From NCBI GenBank assembly GCA_955652545.1, contig CATPCA010000342.1, forward strand, positions 1 through 9,947: a stretch of DNA of 9,947 bases. Reading direction: 5' to 3'. A model generated the notes under the pieces. That model saw only the letters and a list, made by a program, of their open reading frames with translations, ran no database searches and had not been told where the DNA came from. Shown one piece after another: positions 1 through 4,749 of the stretch (position 1 is its first letter; each line of letters starts with the position of its first letter). Origin of the DNA: Candidatus Dormiibacterota bacterium (GTDB lineage: Bacteria > Chloroflexota > Dormibacteria > UBA8260). The translations under genes were made by a program, and so were the position numbers.

Positions 1-180
1 GAAGGGCCCGGCGTGAGCGCGTTTGCGCTCGAGAACGGCGTTGTGTACCACACCTACTCGGCGTACGAGCGCGGGATAGACGGCCTCTGGGGTATGTATC
101 AGTGGCTCGACCGCGCACCACTCGGTCGCAACGAGACCGGTATGTGGTGGCACCGCCACGACGAGTACGACAGCCAGTGA
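1..180 (+). CDS. DUF899 family thioredoxin-like protein, C-terminal end (partial)
   Basis: The window opens inside this gene; 59 codons are visible before the TGA stop. The translation contains GVSAFALENGVVYHTYSAYE, then GMYQWLDRAPLGRNE and a closing WWHRHDEYD. This is the characteristic end of DUF899 proteins: a predicted thioredoxin-fold core followed by a HTYS/YxRG stretch, an 'LDxxPxGRxE' segment and a final W-RRHDxY. DUF899 proteins are cytosolic and are often annotated as AhpC/TSA-like; no reaction is established for the family. The N-terminal half, with any redox motif, lies outside the window. A VOC-type start codon with a good Shine-Dalgarno follows 41 bp downstream, so the two were probably an operon before the downstream gene was broken. 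The family call is firm; function is unknown. Confidence 0.82.
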   Translation, partial: EGPGVSAFALENGVVYHTYSAYERGIDGLWGMYQWLDRAPLGRNETGMWWHRHDEYDSQ

Positions 181-221
181 GACATGGACACGCAAACGAA
201 CTAGCTCGAAGGAGATGAAGA

Positions 222-356
222 ATGGCGACGACCATTCTCGGAAGCATTCTGGTTGGCAGTATCGATCCTGATCGGCTCTCTCGCGCGGTTAGAGAACTGG
301 TCTGGGGGACCAGGGTCGCAGGTTCGAGTCCTGTCTCCCCGGAATTCCACCAATAG
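222..356 (+). pseudogene. Truncated VOC (glyoxalase-like) gene, N-terminal remnant running into a tRNA-like repeat
   Basis: An ATG sits 7 nt after a strong AAGGAG (209-214). The first residues, ATTILGSILVGSIDPDRL, match the usual first beta strand and 'S(T)DPxRL' turn of short VOC-superfamily proteins (glyoxalase/dioxygenase fold). After about 23 codons the similarity ends and the frame passes into the 61-bp tRNA-Pro-like repeat. It stops at the TAG that forms the last three bases of the repeat, giving 44 codons against the family's usual 110-130. The missing part of the gene is not found beyond the second repeat copy, so this is a remnant and not an insertion that could be healed by excision. 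It lies 41 bp after the DUF899 gene, in operon-like spacing. The VOC assignment rests on a short stretch and is moderate. Confidence 0.55.
296..356 (+). repeat. tRNA-Pro(GGG)-like 3'-half, direct repeat copy 1
   Basis: These 61 bp recur at 2070-2130 with one mismatch. They fold like the 3' part of a tRNA. The anticodon stem is 297-301/309-313 (CTGGT/ACCAG) with loop CTGGGGG, which puts GGG at the anticodon (Pro) and G at position 37. A 4-nt variable loop follows, then a T stem at 318-322/330-334 (GCAGG/CCTGT) with a normal TTCGAGT loop, and an acceptor 3' strand CTCCCCG. The expected acceptor 5' strand (CGGGGAG) is absent upstream, though GCGCGGTTAGAGA just before the repeat resembles part of a D arm. 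The repeat runs 15 bp past the acceptor strand. It is therefore a fragment, not a working tRNA, and the tRNA 3' half is the classic integrase attachment site. Confidence 0.72.
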
Positions 357-515
357 TGGCGTGAACGCAAATTGGGACGCCTCGGCCATCGCACGGGTTC
401 GGGTCAAGTCCTTATGAACGGTGCAAGTAGACATAGGATCGGTGAATCCAAGACGAGCGCCGGGGTCCGCTCGTACATCGACTCCTCCATACGGACGCGC
501 AGCCGACCGGCCGCC
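357..515. other. Gene-free stretch between repeat copy 1 and the tetR stop codon
   Basis: About 160 bp with no convincing gene. Short frames are open on both strands; one on the plus strand from ATG 416 runs antisense into the end of the TetR gene. None has a recognisable protein motif or a good ribosome binding site. I see no clear hairpin followed by a T run that would end the TetR transcript, and no tRNA-like sequence beyond the repeat itself. Confidence 0.5.
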
Positions 516-1190
516 TCACGAGGTTTTCGCCTGACTTCGGCCGTCGCGCTCGAAGAGCTCGCAGCTGAGTAGCCGAAAGAGCCACTCCCGCCATTCTTGG
601 ATTGTCCAACCCAGATGGCCGACAAAGAGTCGGAAGGTATCGCTATTCACCAGCGTGAAGAACGTGTCAAGAGCTGACGGACCACGCAAGCGGGAGTCGC
701 CAGCGCTCTCCGCGACGATGATCTCCACAAGGGCCTGCTGGGTCTTGTATCGGCCCTGGTTGTCTTGATGGATGAGATCACGGATCGAGGGTTCGATGGC
801 GGCCGCGTCCCTCATGACCTCCTTGATAGGCGCCGTGCGCGCTGCGATCTCGGAGGTGTTTTGAATAACGAGTCTTAGTCGCCGGACTGGGTCAGGCTCA
901 CCGCGGACAGCTTGCACCCACTCTCGATCGAGCACGGCAACGGGTTCAAAATCCCCTGCAACGGTGAAATCGAGCCCCGCCGCGAGGATGGCCTGCTTGG
1001 TACCAAAGGCCTGATAGACCGTGGCCGTTGCCACGCCGGCCTCCCGAGCGATGGCGTCGACCGTGGTGGCGACGTAGCCGCGGTCGAGGAAGAGGCGAGT
1101 GGCCGCCTGGACTATCCGGTCGCGCGTCCGACGTGCTCGCTGTTCACGGCGACGCCCGGCCTCGGTCTTCCCCTTGACAGGTTGGCGCAT
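516..1190 (-). CDS. TetR/AcrR family transcriptional regulator
   Basis: A 224-residue protein of normal TetR length. After a basic N-terminal arm (residues 9-24, rich in Arg), the helix-turn-helix occupies about residues 25-70: RIVQAATRLFLDRGYVATTV, then DAIAREAGVATATVYQAFGT, where the VATATVYQAF segment is the recognition helix. The rest is an all-helical ligand-binding domain without a recognisable effector signature. The frame is open upstream to 1787, but that extension is antisense to the cupin gene. The ATG at 1190 is chosen because it precedes the basic arm directly and lies just downstream of a good promoter. The start has no Shine-Dalgarno and the predicted transcript begins only about 10 nt before it, so translation is probably leaderless. 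It is divergent from the cupin operon, with a shared palindromic operator, and probably represses both itself and that operon. The inducer is unknown. Confidence 0.9.
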   Translation of the reverse strand: MRQPVKGKTEAGRRREQRARRTRDRIVQAATRLFLDRGYVATTVDAIAREAGVATATVYQAFGTKQAILAAGLDFTVAGDFEPVAVLDREWVQAVRGEPDPVRRLRLVIQNTSEIAARTAPIKEVMRDAAAIEPSIRDLIHQDNQGRYKTQQALVEIIVAESAGDSRLRGPSALDTFFTLVNSDTFRLFVGHLGWTIQEWREWLFRLLSCELFERDGRSQAKTS

Positions 1191-1201
1191 TGGTATAGAG
1201 T
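1174..1201 (+). promoter_or_regulatory. Predicted promoter of the cupin operon
   Basis: A perfect TTGACA (1174-1179) is followed after 16 bp by TAGAGT (1196-1201), a 4/6 match to the -10 consensus. The -35 lies inside the first codons of the divergent TetR gene and the -10 lies inside the TATAGAGT operator repeats, so a bound repressor would block it. A less good 18-bp alternative exists (GAGTAT). The -35 is convincing; the exact -10 is not. Confidence 0.42.
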
Positions 1202-1216
1202 ATAGCTCTATAGAGT
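1194..1216. promoter_or_regulatory. Probable TetR operator (TATAGAGT repeats and dyads)
   Basis: TATAGAGT occurs twice in direct orientation, at 1194-1201 and 1209-1216. The same stretch holds an inverted repeat TATAGAG-TATAG-CTCTATA (1194-1212) and a perfect 10-bp palindrome CTCTATAGAG (1206-1215). This AT-rich symmetric block is the only one of its kind in the intergenic region and lies between divergent genes, overlapping both predicted -10 elements. That is the classic layout of an autoregulating TetR repressor. The symmetry is directly visible; binding is inferred. Confidence 0.68.
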
Positions 1217-1235
1217 GCAACTGTACTCCTTTCAA
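1207..1235 (-). promoter_or_regulatory. Predicted promoter of the tetR gene
   Basis: Read on the minus strand, TTGAAA (1235-1230) is followed after exactly 17 bp by TATAGA (1212-1207). Both are close to the sigma-70 consensus. The expected transcription start is near 1200, about 10 nt before the ATG at 1190, leaving no room for a Shine-Dalgarno. The -10 lies within the operator palindrome, consistent with negative autoregulation. Confidence 0.62.
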
Positions 1236-1251
1236 TCTGAGGAGGTGGCTG

Positions 1252-1365
1252 ATGGCCCACGAAGCCTCGCGGACAGACCCCGACCAGTACACGGTCGTCT
1301 GCGAAAACGCGCTCGTCCGCGTGCTCGACGACCGGGACAAGCCCGGCGTCCGGACCCAGCCATGA
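1252..1365 (+). pseudogene. Truncated small cupin-like protein (N-terminal 37 residues)
   Basis: An ATG six bases after a near-perfect GAGGAGG opens a 37-codon frame. Residues DPDQYTVVCENALVRVLDDR followed by DKPG match the N-terminus of a common actinobacterial family of small cupin-fold proteins, which begin 'DPDxYxVVFENxRVRVLxYRDxPGDKT' and continue with a His-rich 'HxHPDSV' metal site. Here the frame ends at TGA just where that histidine motif should begin, so the metal site and the rest of the barrel are lost. The TGA overlaps the ATG of the next gene (ATGA at 1362-1365). The remnant therefore probably still acts as a translated leader that couples ribosomes onto the downstream cupin. 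It is the first gene after the TetR-controlled promoter. Family assignment is moderate; truncation follows from length. Confidence 0.55.
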
Positions 1366-1841
1366 GTGGTCGCGTGACCCCGTTCGTCGTCCTTCCTGGC
1401 GAAGGGGAGACGATTCGCGGTCCGGTCGGGGGCCCGACAACCTTCAAGGCCCGCGCCGAGACTACGAACGGCACGTTCACCGCGCTGGAGAACGTCATCC
1501 CTCCCATGCAGGGGCCGCCGCTGCACCTTCACGTCCGCGAGGATGAGATGTGGTACGTACTCGACGGCCACGTGCGCTTCAAGGCGGATGACCGCATGTT
1601 CGACGCTCCGACGAGATCGTTCATGTTCATCCCGCGCGGCACGCCGCATTGTTTCCAGAACGTCGGCGACACACCGGCTCGGCTGCTCGTGATGTTCACG
1701 CCGGCGGGCATGGAGCGCTTCTTCGAGGGTGTCGCCCAACTGCCGCCAGGTCCCGCCGATTCCGATGCCTGGGCCGCGATCGCGCACAGCACCTGGATGA
1801 AGATTGTGGGGCGGCCGCTGGCTGAGACCGACCCACTGTAG
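1362..1841 (+). CDS. Cupin domain-containing protein
   Basis: A 159-residue single-domain cupin, probably a cytosolic metal-binding dioxygenase-like, isomerase-like or sensor protein. Cupin motif 1 is visible as GPPLHLHVREDEMWYVLDG (residues 51-69), giving metal ligands His55, His57 and Glu62. Motif 2 is FMFIPRGTPHCFQN (about 87-100), giving His96. All four canonical ligands are present, so it should bind a metal. Sequence style and C-terminal extension (PAGMERFFEGVAQL, about 114-127) resemble quercetin 2,3-dioxygenase-like cupins, but the substrate cannot be read from the sequence. The start at 1362 overlaps the stop of the truncated leader gene by ATGA; there is no strong Shine-Dalgarno of its own within the leader, so translation is probably coupled. 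It is the only intact enzyme gene between the tRNA-like repeats and presumably the target of the divergent TetR regulator. Confidence 0.87.
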   Translation: MSGRVTPFVVLPGEGETIRGPVGGPTTFKARAETTNGTFTALENVIPPMQGPPLHLHVREDEMWYVLDGHVRFKADDRMFDAPTRSFMFIPRGTPHCFQNVGDTPARLLVMFTPAGMERFFEGVAQLPPGPADSDAWAAIAHSTWMKIVGRPLAETDPL

Positions 1842-2166
1842 CCATCACGCTTCCTGCGGATCCCAGCCCTCAGTTTCTCGGAACCTGTGGTAGCCCCACT
1901 AGCCGGTAGAGAGGAGAGGGGTGGTGATGTCTGCTGAGCCAGGCTGCCAGTAGCCCACTCTGTTGTAGTCGATTCCAGCTCTTTCCAACATGCAGGGACT
2001 AGTACTCATTCCAACCAATTCGCGACGAAAGCACTCTAACTGAACGCGACTCCGCGGCCAAGAATAAGTACTGGTCTGGGGGACCAGGGTCGCAGGTTGG
2101 AGTCCTGTCTCCCCGGAATTCCACCAATAGAATAACGCCTTGTCATCGCTCGCTCTTTGCTCCGGA
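1842..2166. other. Gene-free stretch after the cupin gene, containing repeat copy 2
   Basis: About 325 bp without a supportable gene. The cupin and hydrolase genes point towards each other across it. It is visibly less GC-rich than the flanking genes from about 1960 to 2070. The second tRNA-Pro-like repeat occupies 2070-2130. Minus-strand frames are open here, but they are extensions antisense to or out of frame with the hydrolase gene and have no recognisable motif. I found no convincing rho-independent terminator for either gene. Confidence 0.5.
2070..2130 (+). repeat. tRNA-Pro(GGG)-like 3'-half, direct repeat copy 2
   Basis: Same orientation as copy 1 and 60 of 61 bases identical. The anticodon arm (2071-2087) and acceptor 3' strand CTCCCCG (2109-2115) are unchanged, but the T loop (2097-2103) reads TTGGAGT instead of TTCGAGT. 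That removes C56, one of the invariant tRNA bases. Upstream there is no D arm or acceptor 5' strand, and identity to copy 1 stops abruptly at 2070. It cannot be a functional tRNA. With copy 1 it brackets 1.7 kb containing the TetR-cupin module, as attL and attR bracket an integrated element. Confidence 0.7.
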
Positions 2167-3042
2167 TTACATGGTCGCGCCAACCGCCGTCGGATTGGCG
2201 TTGACGGCAGCCGCGTGAATGAACTGCAACAGCGCACGGTTGACTTGCTCGGCGTGCGTCCAGGGGATCGCGTGCGAACCACCCTTGATGACGACGAGCT
2301 CCGCGTCCTTGAGCAGTGCGGGCACGAGCTTGCCCGTCTTGTCGATGGGCAACGCCTGGTCTTCGTCGCCCTGCACGACCAGGATGGGCACGTCGATCCT
2401 GGCGAGGTCGCGGCGGAAGTCGGTCCCCCACGTCGGAATGCACGCCCCGGCGGCCGTCGCCGACGCGCGAACTGCGACGTTCCAGTTGGCCTGAAAAGCC
2501 TCGTCGCTGACCGAGGCATCGCGGCCAGTCTCCGTGCCGAAGAAGATGTCCAAAAACACCTTCATCCAGGCCGGCATATCGGCCTTCGCGCTCTGCACGA
2601 ACCCGTCGAACACGCTCTGGGGCACGCCATCCGGATTGTCGCCGGCCTGCAGCAGAAACGGCTGAAGCGGCGACACCAGCACGCCGCGTTCGACACGCGC
2701 TGAGCCGTAGGTGCCCAGGTAACGAGTCACCTCGCCGGTTCCCATTGAGTGCCCGACCAGGGTTGCGGCTCTCAGATCGAGCTCCTCGAGCAGCTTGTTC
2801 AGATCCGCCGCGAACGTGTCGTAGTCGTACCCGGACGTCGGCTGGCTGGAGTTCCCAAAGCCGCGGCGGTCGTACGTGATGACTCGACGACCGGCGTCCA
2901 ACAGGGCCGGGAGCTGCTTGTCCCACGCTCGCCCGCTCAGCGGGTAGCCGTGGATGAGGACCACAGGCGGGCCCGAACCGTGGTCCTCGTAGTACAGGTC
3001 GATCCGTGCGGAGTTCTCTGTGCCAACGGTGATGTAGGGCAT
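2167..3042 (-). CDS. Alpha/beta hydrolase, non-heme haloperoxidase/esterase type
   Basis: A 291-residue cytosolic alpha/beta-hydrolase close to bacterial non-heme chloroperoxidases, which are serine esterases or perhydrolases that can also hydrolyse lactones. Visible in order: HGYPLSGRAWDKQ (31-43, oxyanion-hole region), YDRRGFGNSSQP (57-68), nucleophile elbow GHSMG (97-101, Ser99), GDEDQALP (225-232, catalytic Asp228 by family alignment) and GGSHAIPWTH (254-263, catalytic His257). The triad is complete and the length typical (about 275-290). The start at 3042 is preceded by AAAGGAGAGACAG, a good Shine-Dalgarno; the longer open frame upstream has no support. It is divergent from the muconolactone-isomerase fusion gene across 273 bp, and both carry the same CCAGGG-N6-ACGGGCGCGAC box 58 bp before their starts. 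A lactone substrate connected with that isomerase is plausible but inferred. Confidence 0.88.
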   Translation of the reverse strand: MPYITVGTENSARIDLYYEDHGSGPPVVLIHGYPLSGRAWDKQLPALLDAGRRVITYDRRGFGNSSQPTSGYDYDTFAADLNKLLEELDLRAATLVGHSMGTGEVTRYLGTYGSARVERGVLVSPLQPFLLQAGDNPDGVPQSVFDGFVQSAKADMPAWMKVFLDIFFGTETGRDASVSDEAFQANWNVAVRASATAAGACIPTWGTDFRRDLARIDVPILVVQGDEDQALPIDKTGKLVPALLKDAELVVIKGGSHAIPWTHAEQVNRALLQFIHAAAVNANPTAVGATM

Positions 3043-3100
3043 CTGTCTCTCCTTTGGTTGGGGGTTGGTACTGGCATCAATCTCGCGGTTCGGGTGACCA

Positions 3101-3123
3101 GTCGCGCCCGTGGAAGTCCCTGG
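3101..3123 (-). promoter_or_regulatory. Shared leader box, copy A (upstream of the hydrolase)
   Basis: On the minus strand this reads CCAGGG, six unmatched bases (ACTTCC), then ACGGGCGCGAC. The same 6+11 conserved bases with the same 6-bp gap occur at 3235-3257 and 8301-8323, each in the orientation of the gene that follows. The distance from box end to the hydrolase ATG is 58 bp. Flanked ACCAG...CTGGT ends also give this copy a dyad form. Likely an activator site or a promoter element; no matching -10 hexamer is obvious. Confidence 0.6.
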
Positions 3124-3234
3124 TGGGTACCCGGGCCTCTCGTGTAGACAGGTGCCACCGGTGACCGCTGCTCGTGAAAGCTCGGCCATCAGGCGGCCGT
3201 CATGCGGCTTCAACCGCGGACCAGGGACAAGAGA

Positions 3235-3257
3235 CCAGGGCGTTCGACGGGCGCGAC
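3235..3257 (+). promoter_or_regulatory. Shared leader box, copy C (upstream of the isomerase fusion)
   Basis: CCAGGG-CGTTCG-ACGGGCGCGAC on the plus strand, ending 58 bp before the ATG at 3316. An additional CCAGGG half-site lies just upstream (3221-3226). A related tract GCGCGACC follows at about 3271-3278. The box lies 111 bp from copy A and points the opposite way, so the two serve the divergent genes on either side. Confidence 0.6.
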
Positions 3258-3315
3258 CGAGGTACTTGAAGCGCGACCGTGCCCTGTAAGGAACCTCGGA
3301 GGTGAGGAGGACTAC

Positions 3316-4119
3316 ATGGAATTCCTGGTGGAGTTCGAGGTCGACATCCCGAACGGGACTCCGGTGTCGGAGGTCAACGACCGCGAGGACGCTGAGGCAT
3401 TCGCGGCAGCAAAGCTGGCCAGCGAAGGCCATCTTCTGCGGCTATGGACGCGACTCGTCGCATCCGGCGAGACCAAGACCGTAGGCCTATACCGCGCTGA
3501 AAACGAGGACGAGCTCGACAGTCTGCTCGGCGGTCTGCCGCTCTCTGAATGGATGCATGTCACCGTCACCTCGCTCGATTCCCATCCCAACGACCCGGCT
3601 CGTGGCGGGGGCAGCCGAGCAACCGCCGGCCTGCGGACGCCGGCCATAGGCCGTCAGCTTCCCGCTCCTCGTTTAACCCTGATCTACCACCTTGAAGCTG
3701 CCCTCGGCCAGCCGCTGGATCTCGGCACAACCGCCCGGGGCCACCGGCGCATCGTGCCGCAGACCGGCGGGACGTTCACCGGTCCAGAGATTCATGGGAC
3801 GCTGCTCCCTGGCGCCAGCGCCGACTGGCAGATCATCCTGCCCGACGGCACCGCCCTCGGCGACATCCGATACACGCTGCAGACGGATCGCGGCGATCTG
3901 CTCTACGTCCAATCAAGGGGAGTGCGCCACGGGAGCGCCCAGGTCCTCGCACGGCTCGGGCGCGGTGAAGACGTTGACGCCAGTGAGTACACCTTTCGCA
4001 CCTCAACGCAGATCGAGACCGCCTCTCCAAGCCTCGACTGGCTGAACAAAGGCGTCTTCGTCGGAGTGGCCGCCCGCCACGCTGCGGGCGTGATCTACGA
4101 AACCTACCTTGTCGGATAA
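3316..4119 (+). CDS. Muconolactone delta-isomerase domain fused to a DUF3237 domain
   Basis: A 267-residue two-domain protein. Residues 1-93 form a complete muconolactone-isomerase (MIase, ferredoxin-like) domain: MEFLVEFEVDIPNGTP, a helix with EAFAAAKLASEGHLLRLWT, then KTVGLYRAENEDELDSLLGG and LPLSEWMHVTVTSL. Stand-alone family members are about 92-96 residues and decameric; they convert muconolactone to 3-oxoadipate enol-lactone. A Gly/Arg/Pro-rich linker (about 94-116) leads to a DUF3237 barrel (117-267), recognised by TGPEIHGTLLPGASADWQII, then DIRYTLQTDRGDLLYVQSRG and the closing WLNKGVFVGVAA. DUF3237 has no established reaction. The ATG at 3316 follows GAGGAGG at 3304-3310; the longer frame from 3202 runs through the regulatory box and is rejected. 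No frameshift or stop separates the domains, so this appears to be a real fusion. The enzyme activity is inferred from the fold only. Confidence 0.84.
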   Translation: MEFLVEFEVDIPNGTPVSEVNDREDAEAFAAAKLASEGHLLRLWTRLVASGETKTVGLYRAENEDELDSLLGGLPLSEWMHVTVTSLDSHPNDPARGGGSRATAGLRTPAIGRQLPAPRLTLIYHLEAALGQPLDLGTTARGHRRIVPQTGGTFTGPEIHGTLLPGASADWQIILPDGTALGDIRYTLQTDRGDLLYVQSRGVRHGSAQVLARLGRGEDVDASEYTFRTSTQIETASPSLDWLNKGVFVGVAARHAAGVIYETYLVG

Positions 4120-4219
4120 CCGGTCGCTGGACATTGACTCCCACGCGCCTCACACTCGTGGCCGGCACCCGTTTTGACGCGATTCGCCATCGGAGTCGCG
4201 AGCACCATGAGGAGTGGGC

Positions 4220-4726
4220 ATGAGTGGTGTTGATGTATCCCGGGCGAACATCGAGCCGGTCAGTACCCATGACCAGGAAATGCAGATGCCAGGAAAGCTC
4301 ATCTACGAGTACGCGCTGCAGATCACGCGGGTGGTGGAGTACGGCGCCTCGGCAGATGAGGTGTTTTCAGGGCAGACGCCTCCACCCGAAGGGGCCCGGT
4401 TCGACCTCTACTTGGAGGGCACGGTCACCGGTCCGAAGCTGAAAGGGACGGTCAGGGGCGTCGACTATCTCGAGTTCCGCGCCGACGGACGTGCCGAGCT
4501 CCACATTCACGCAGAGATCGCGACCGAGGACGGAAAGAGGATCGCGTTGTTCGCCGACGGCGTGGCAATTCCGCAGAAAGGGTCGCCGGTCTTTCAGCTC
4601 CGCGAGAATGTGACGCTGACGTCCAATCACAATGACCTGTTGTGGGTGAACCCGATCCAGATCTGGGCGTCGGGGATGGTCGACGTGTCGAAGGGACAAG
4701 TCCGGGTCAAGGCATACGCCGTCTGA
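4220..4726 (+). CDS. DUF3237-like barrel protein (allene-oxide-cyclase-like fold)
   Basis: A 168-residue protein without signal peptide or membrane segment. The body from about residue 25 has alternating beta strands with FDLYLEGTVTGPKLKGTVRG, then DYLEFRADGRAELHIHAEIA and TEDGKRIALFADGVAI. This is the same layout as the C-terminal domain of the preceding fusion protein (barrel core 'G-T-V-x-G-P-x-L-x-G-T' and a polar strand pair). I therefore place it in or near DUF3237; function is unknown. The start at 4220 has AGGAG five bases upstream. An alternative in-frame ATG at 4280 would give 148 residues starting directly before the barrel (MQMPGKLIYEY), so the first 20 residues are uncertain. It follows the fusion gene by 100 bp in the same direction and probably shares its transcript. 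Its end is only 23 bp from the convergent LAL regulator. Confidence 0.74.
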   Translation: MSGVDVSRANIEPVSTHDQEMQMPGKLIYEYALQITRVVEYGASADEVFSGQTPPPEGARFDLYLEGTVTGPKLKGTVRGVDYLEFRADGRAELHIHAEIATEDGKRIALFADGVAIPQKGSPVFQLRENVTLTSNHNDLLWVNPIQIWASGMVDVSKGQVRVKAYAV

Positions 4727-4749
4727 CAGAGCGCGTCCGCGCCGGCATC

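Noticed and set aside
255..356. A complete functional tRNA-Pro gene at the first repeat
   Set aside because: No CGGGGAG-like strand exists upstream to pair with CTCCCCG, the D arm is only partly recognisable, the variable loop is one base short and a VOC-type coding start occupies the place of the 5' half.
516..1787. A 423-codon minus-strand frame covering the TetR gene and the antisense of the cupin gene
   Set aside because: Only the part from the ATG at 1190 has TetR similarity. The upstream half is antisense to a clear cupin with intact metal ligands and contains low-complexity Arg-rich translation typical of GC-rich shadow frames.
2036..2926. A minus-strand frame ending in IGGIPGRQDSNLRPW
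   Set aside because: The 'RQDSNLRP' phrase, like 'RTRTCDP' near 350, is the well-known artefact of translating tRNA-type sequence antisense. The remainder is out of frame with the hydrolase gene. It helped to recognise the tRNA-like repeats but is not a protein.
3202..3315. Longer N-terminus of the isomerase fusion starting at 3202
   Set aside because: The extension runs through the CCAGGG box region and has no family similarity, while the ATG at 3316 has a strong GAGGAGG and gives the canonical MIase start.
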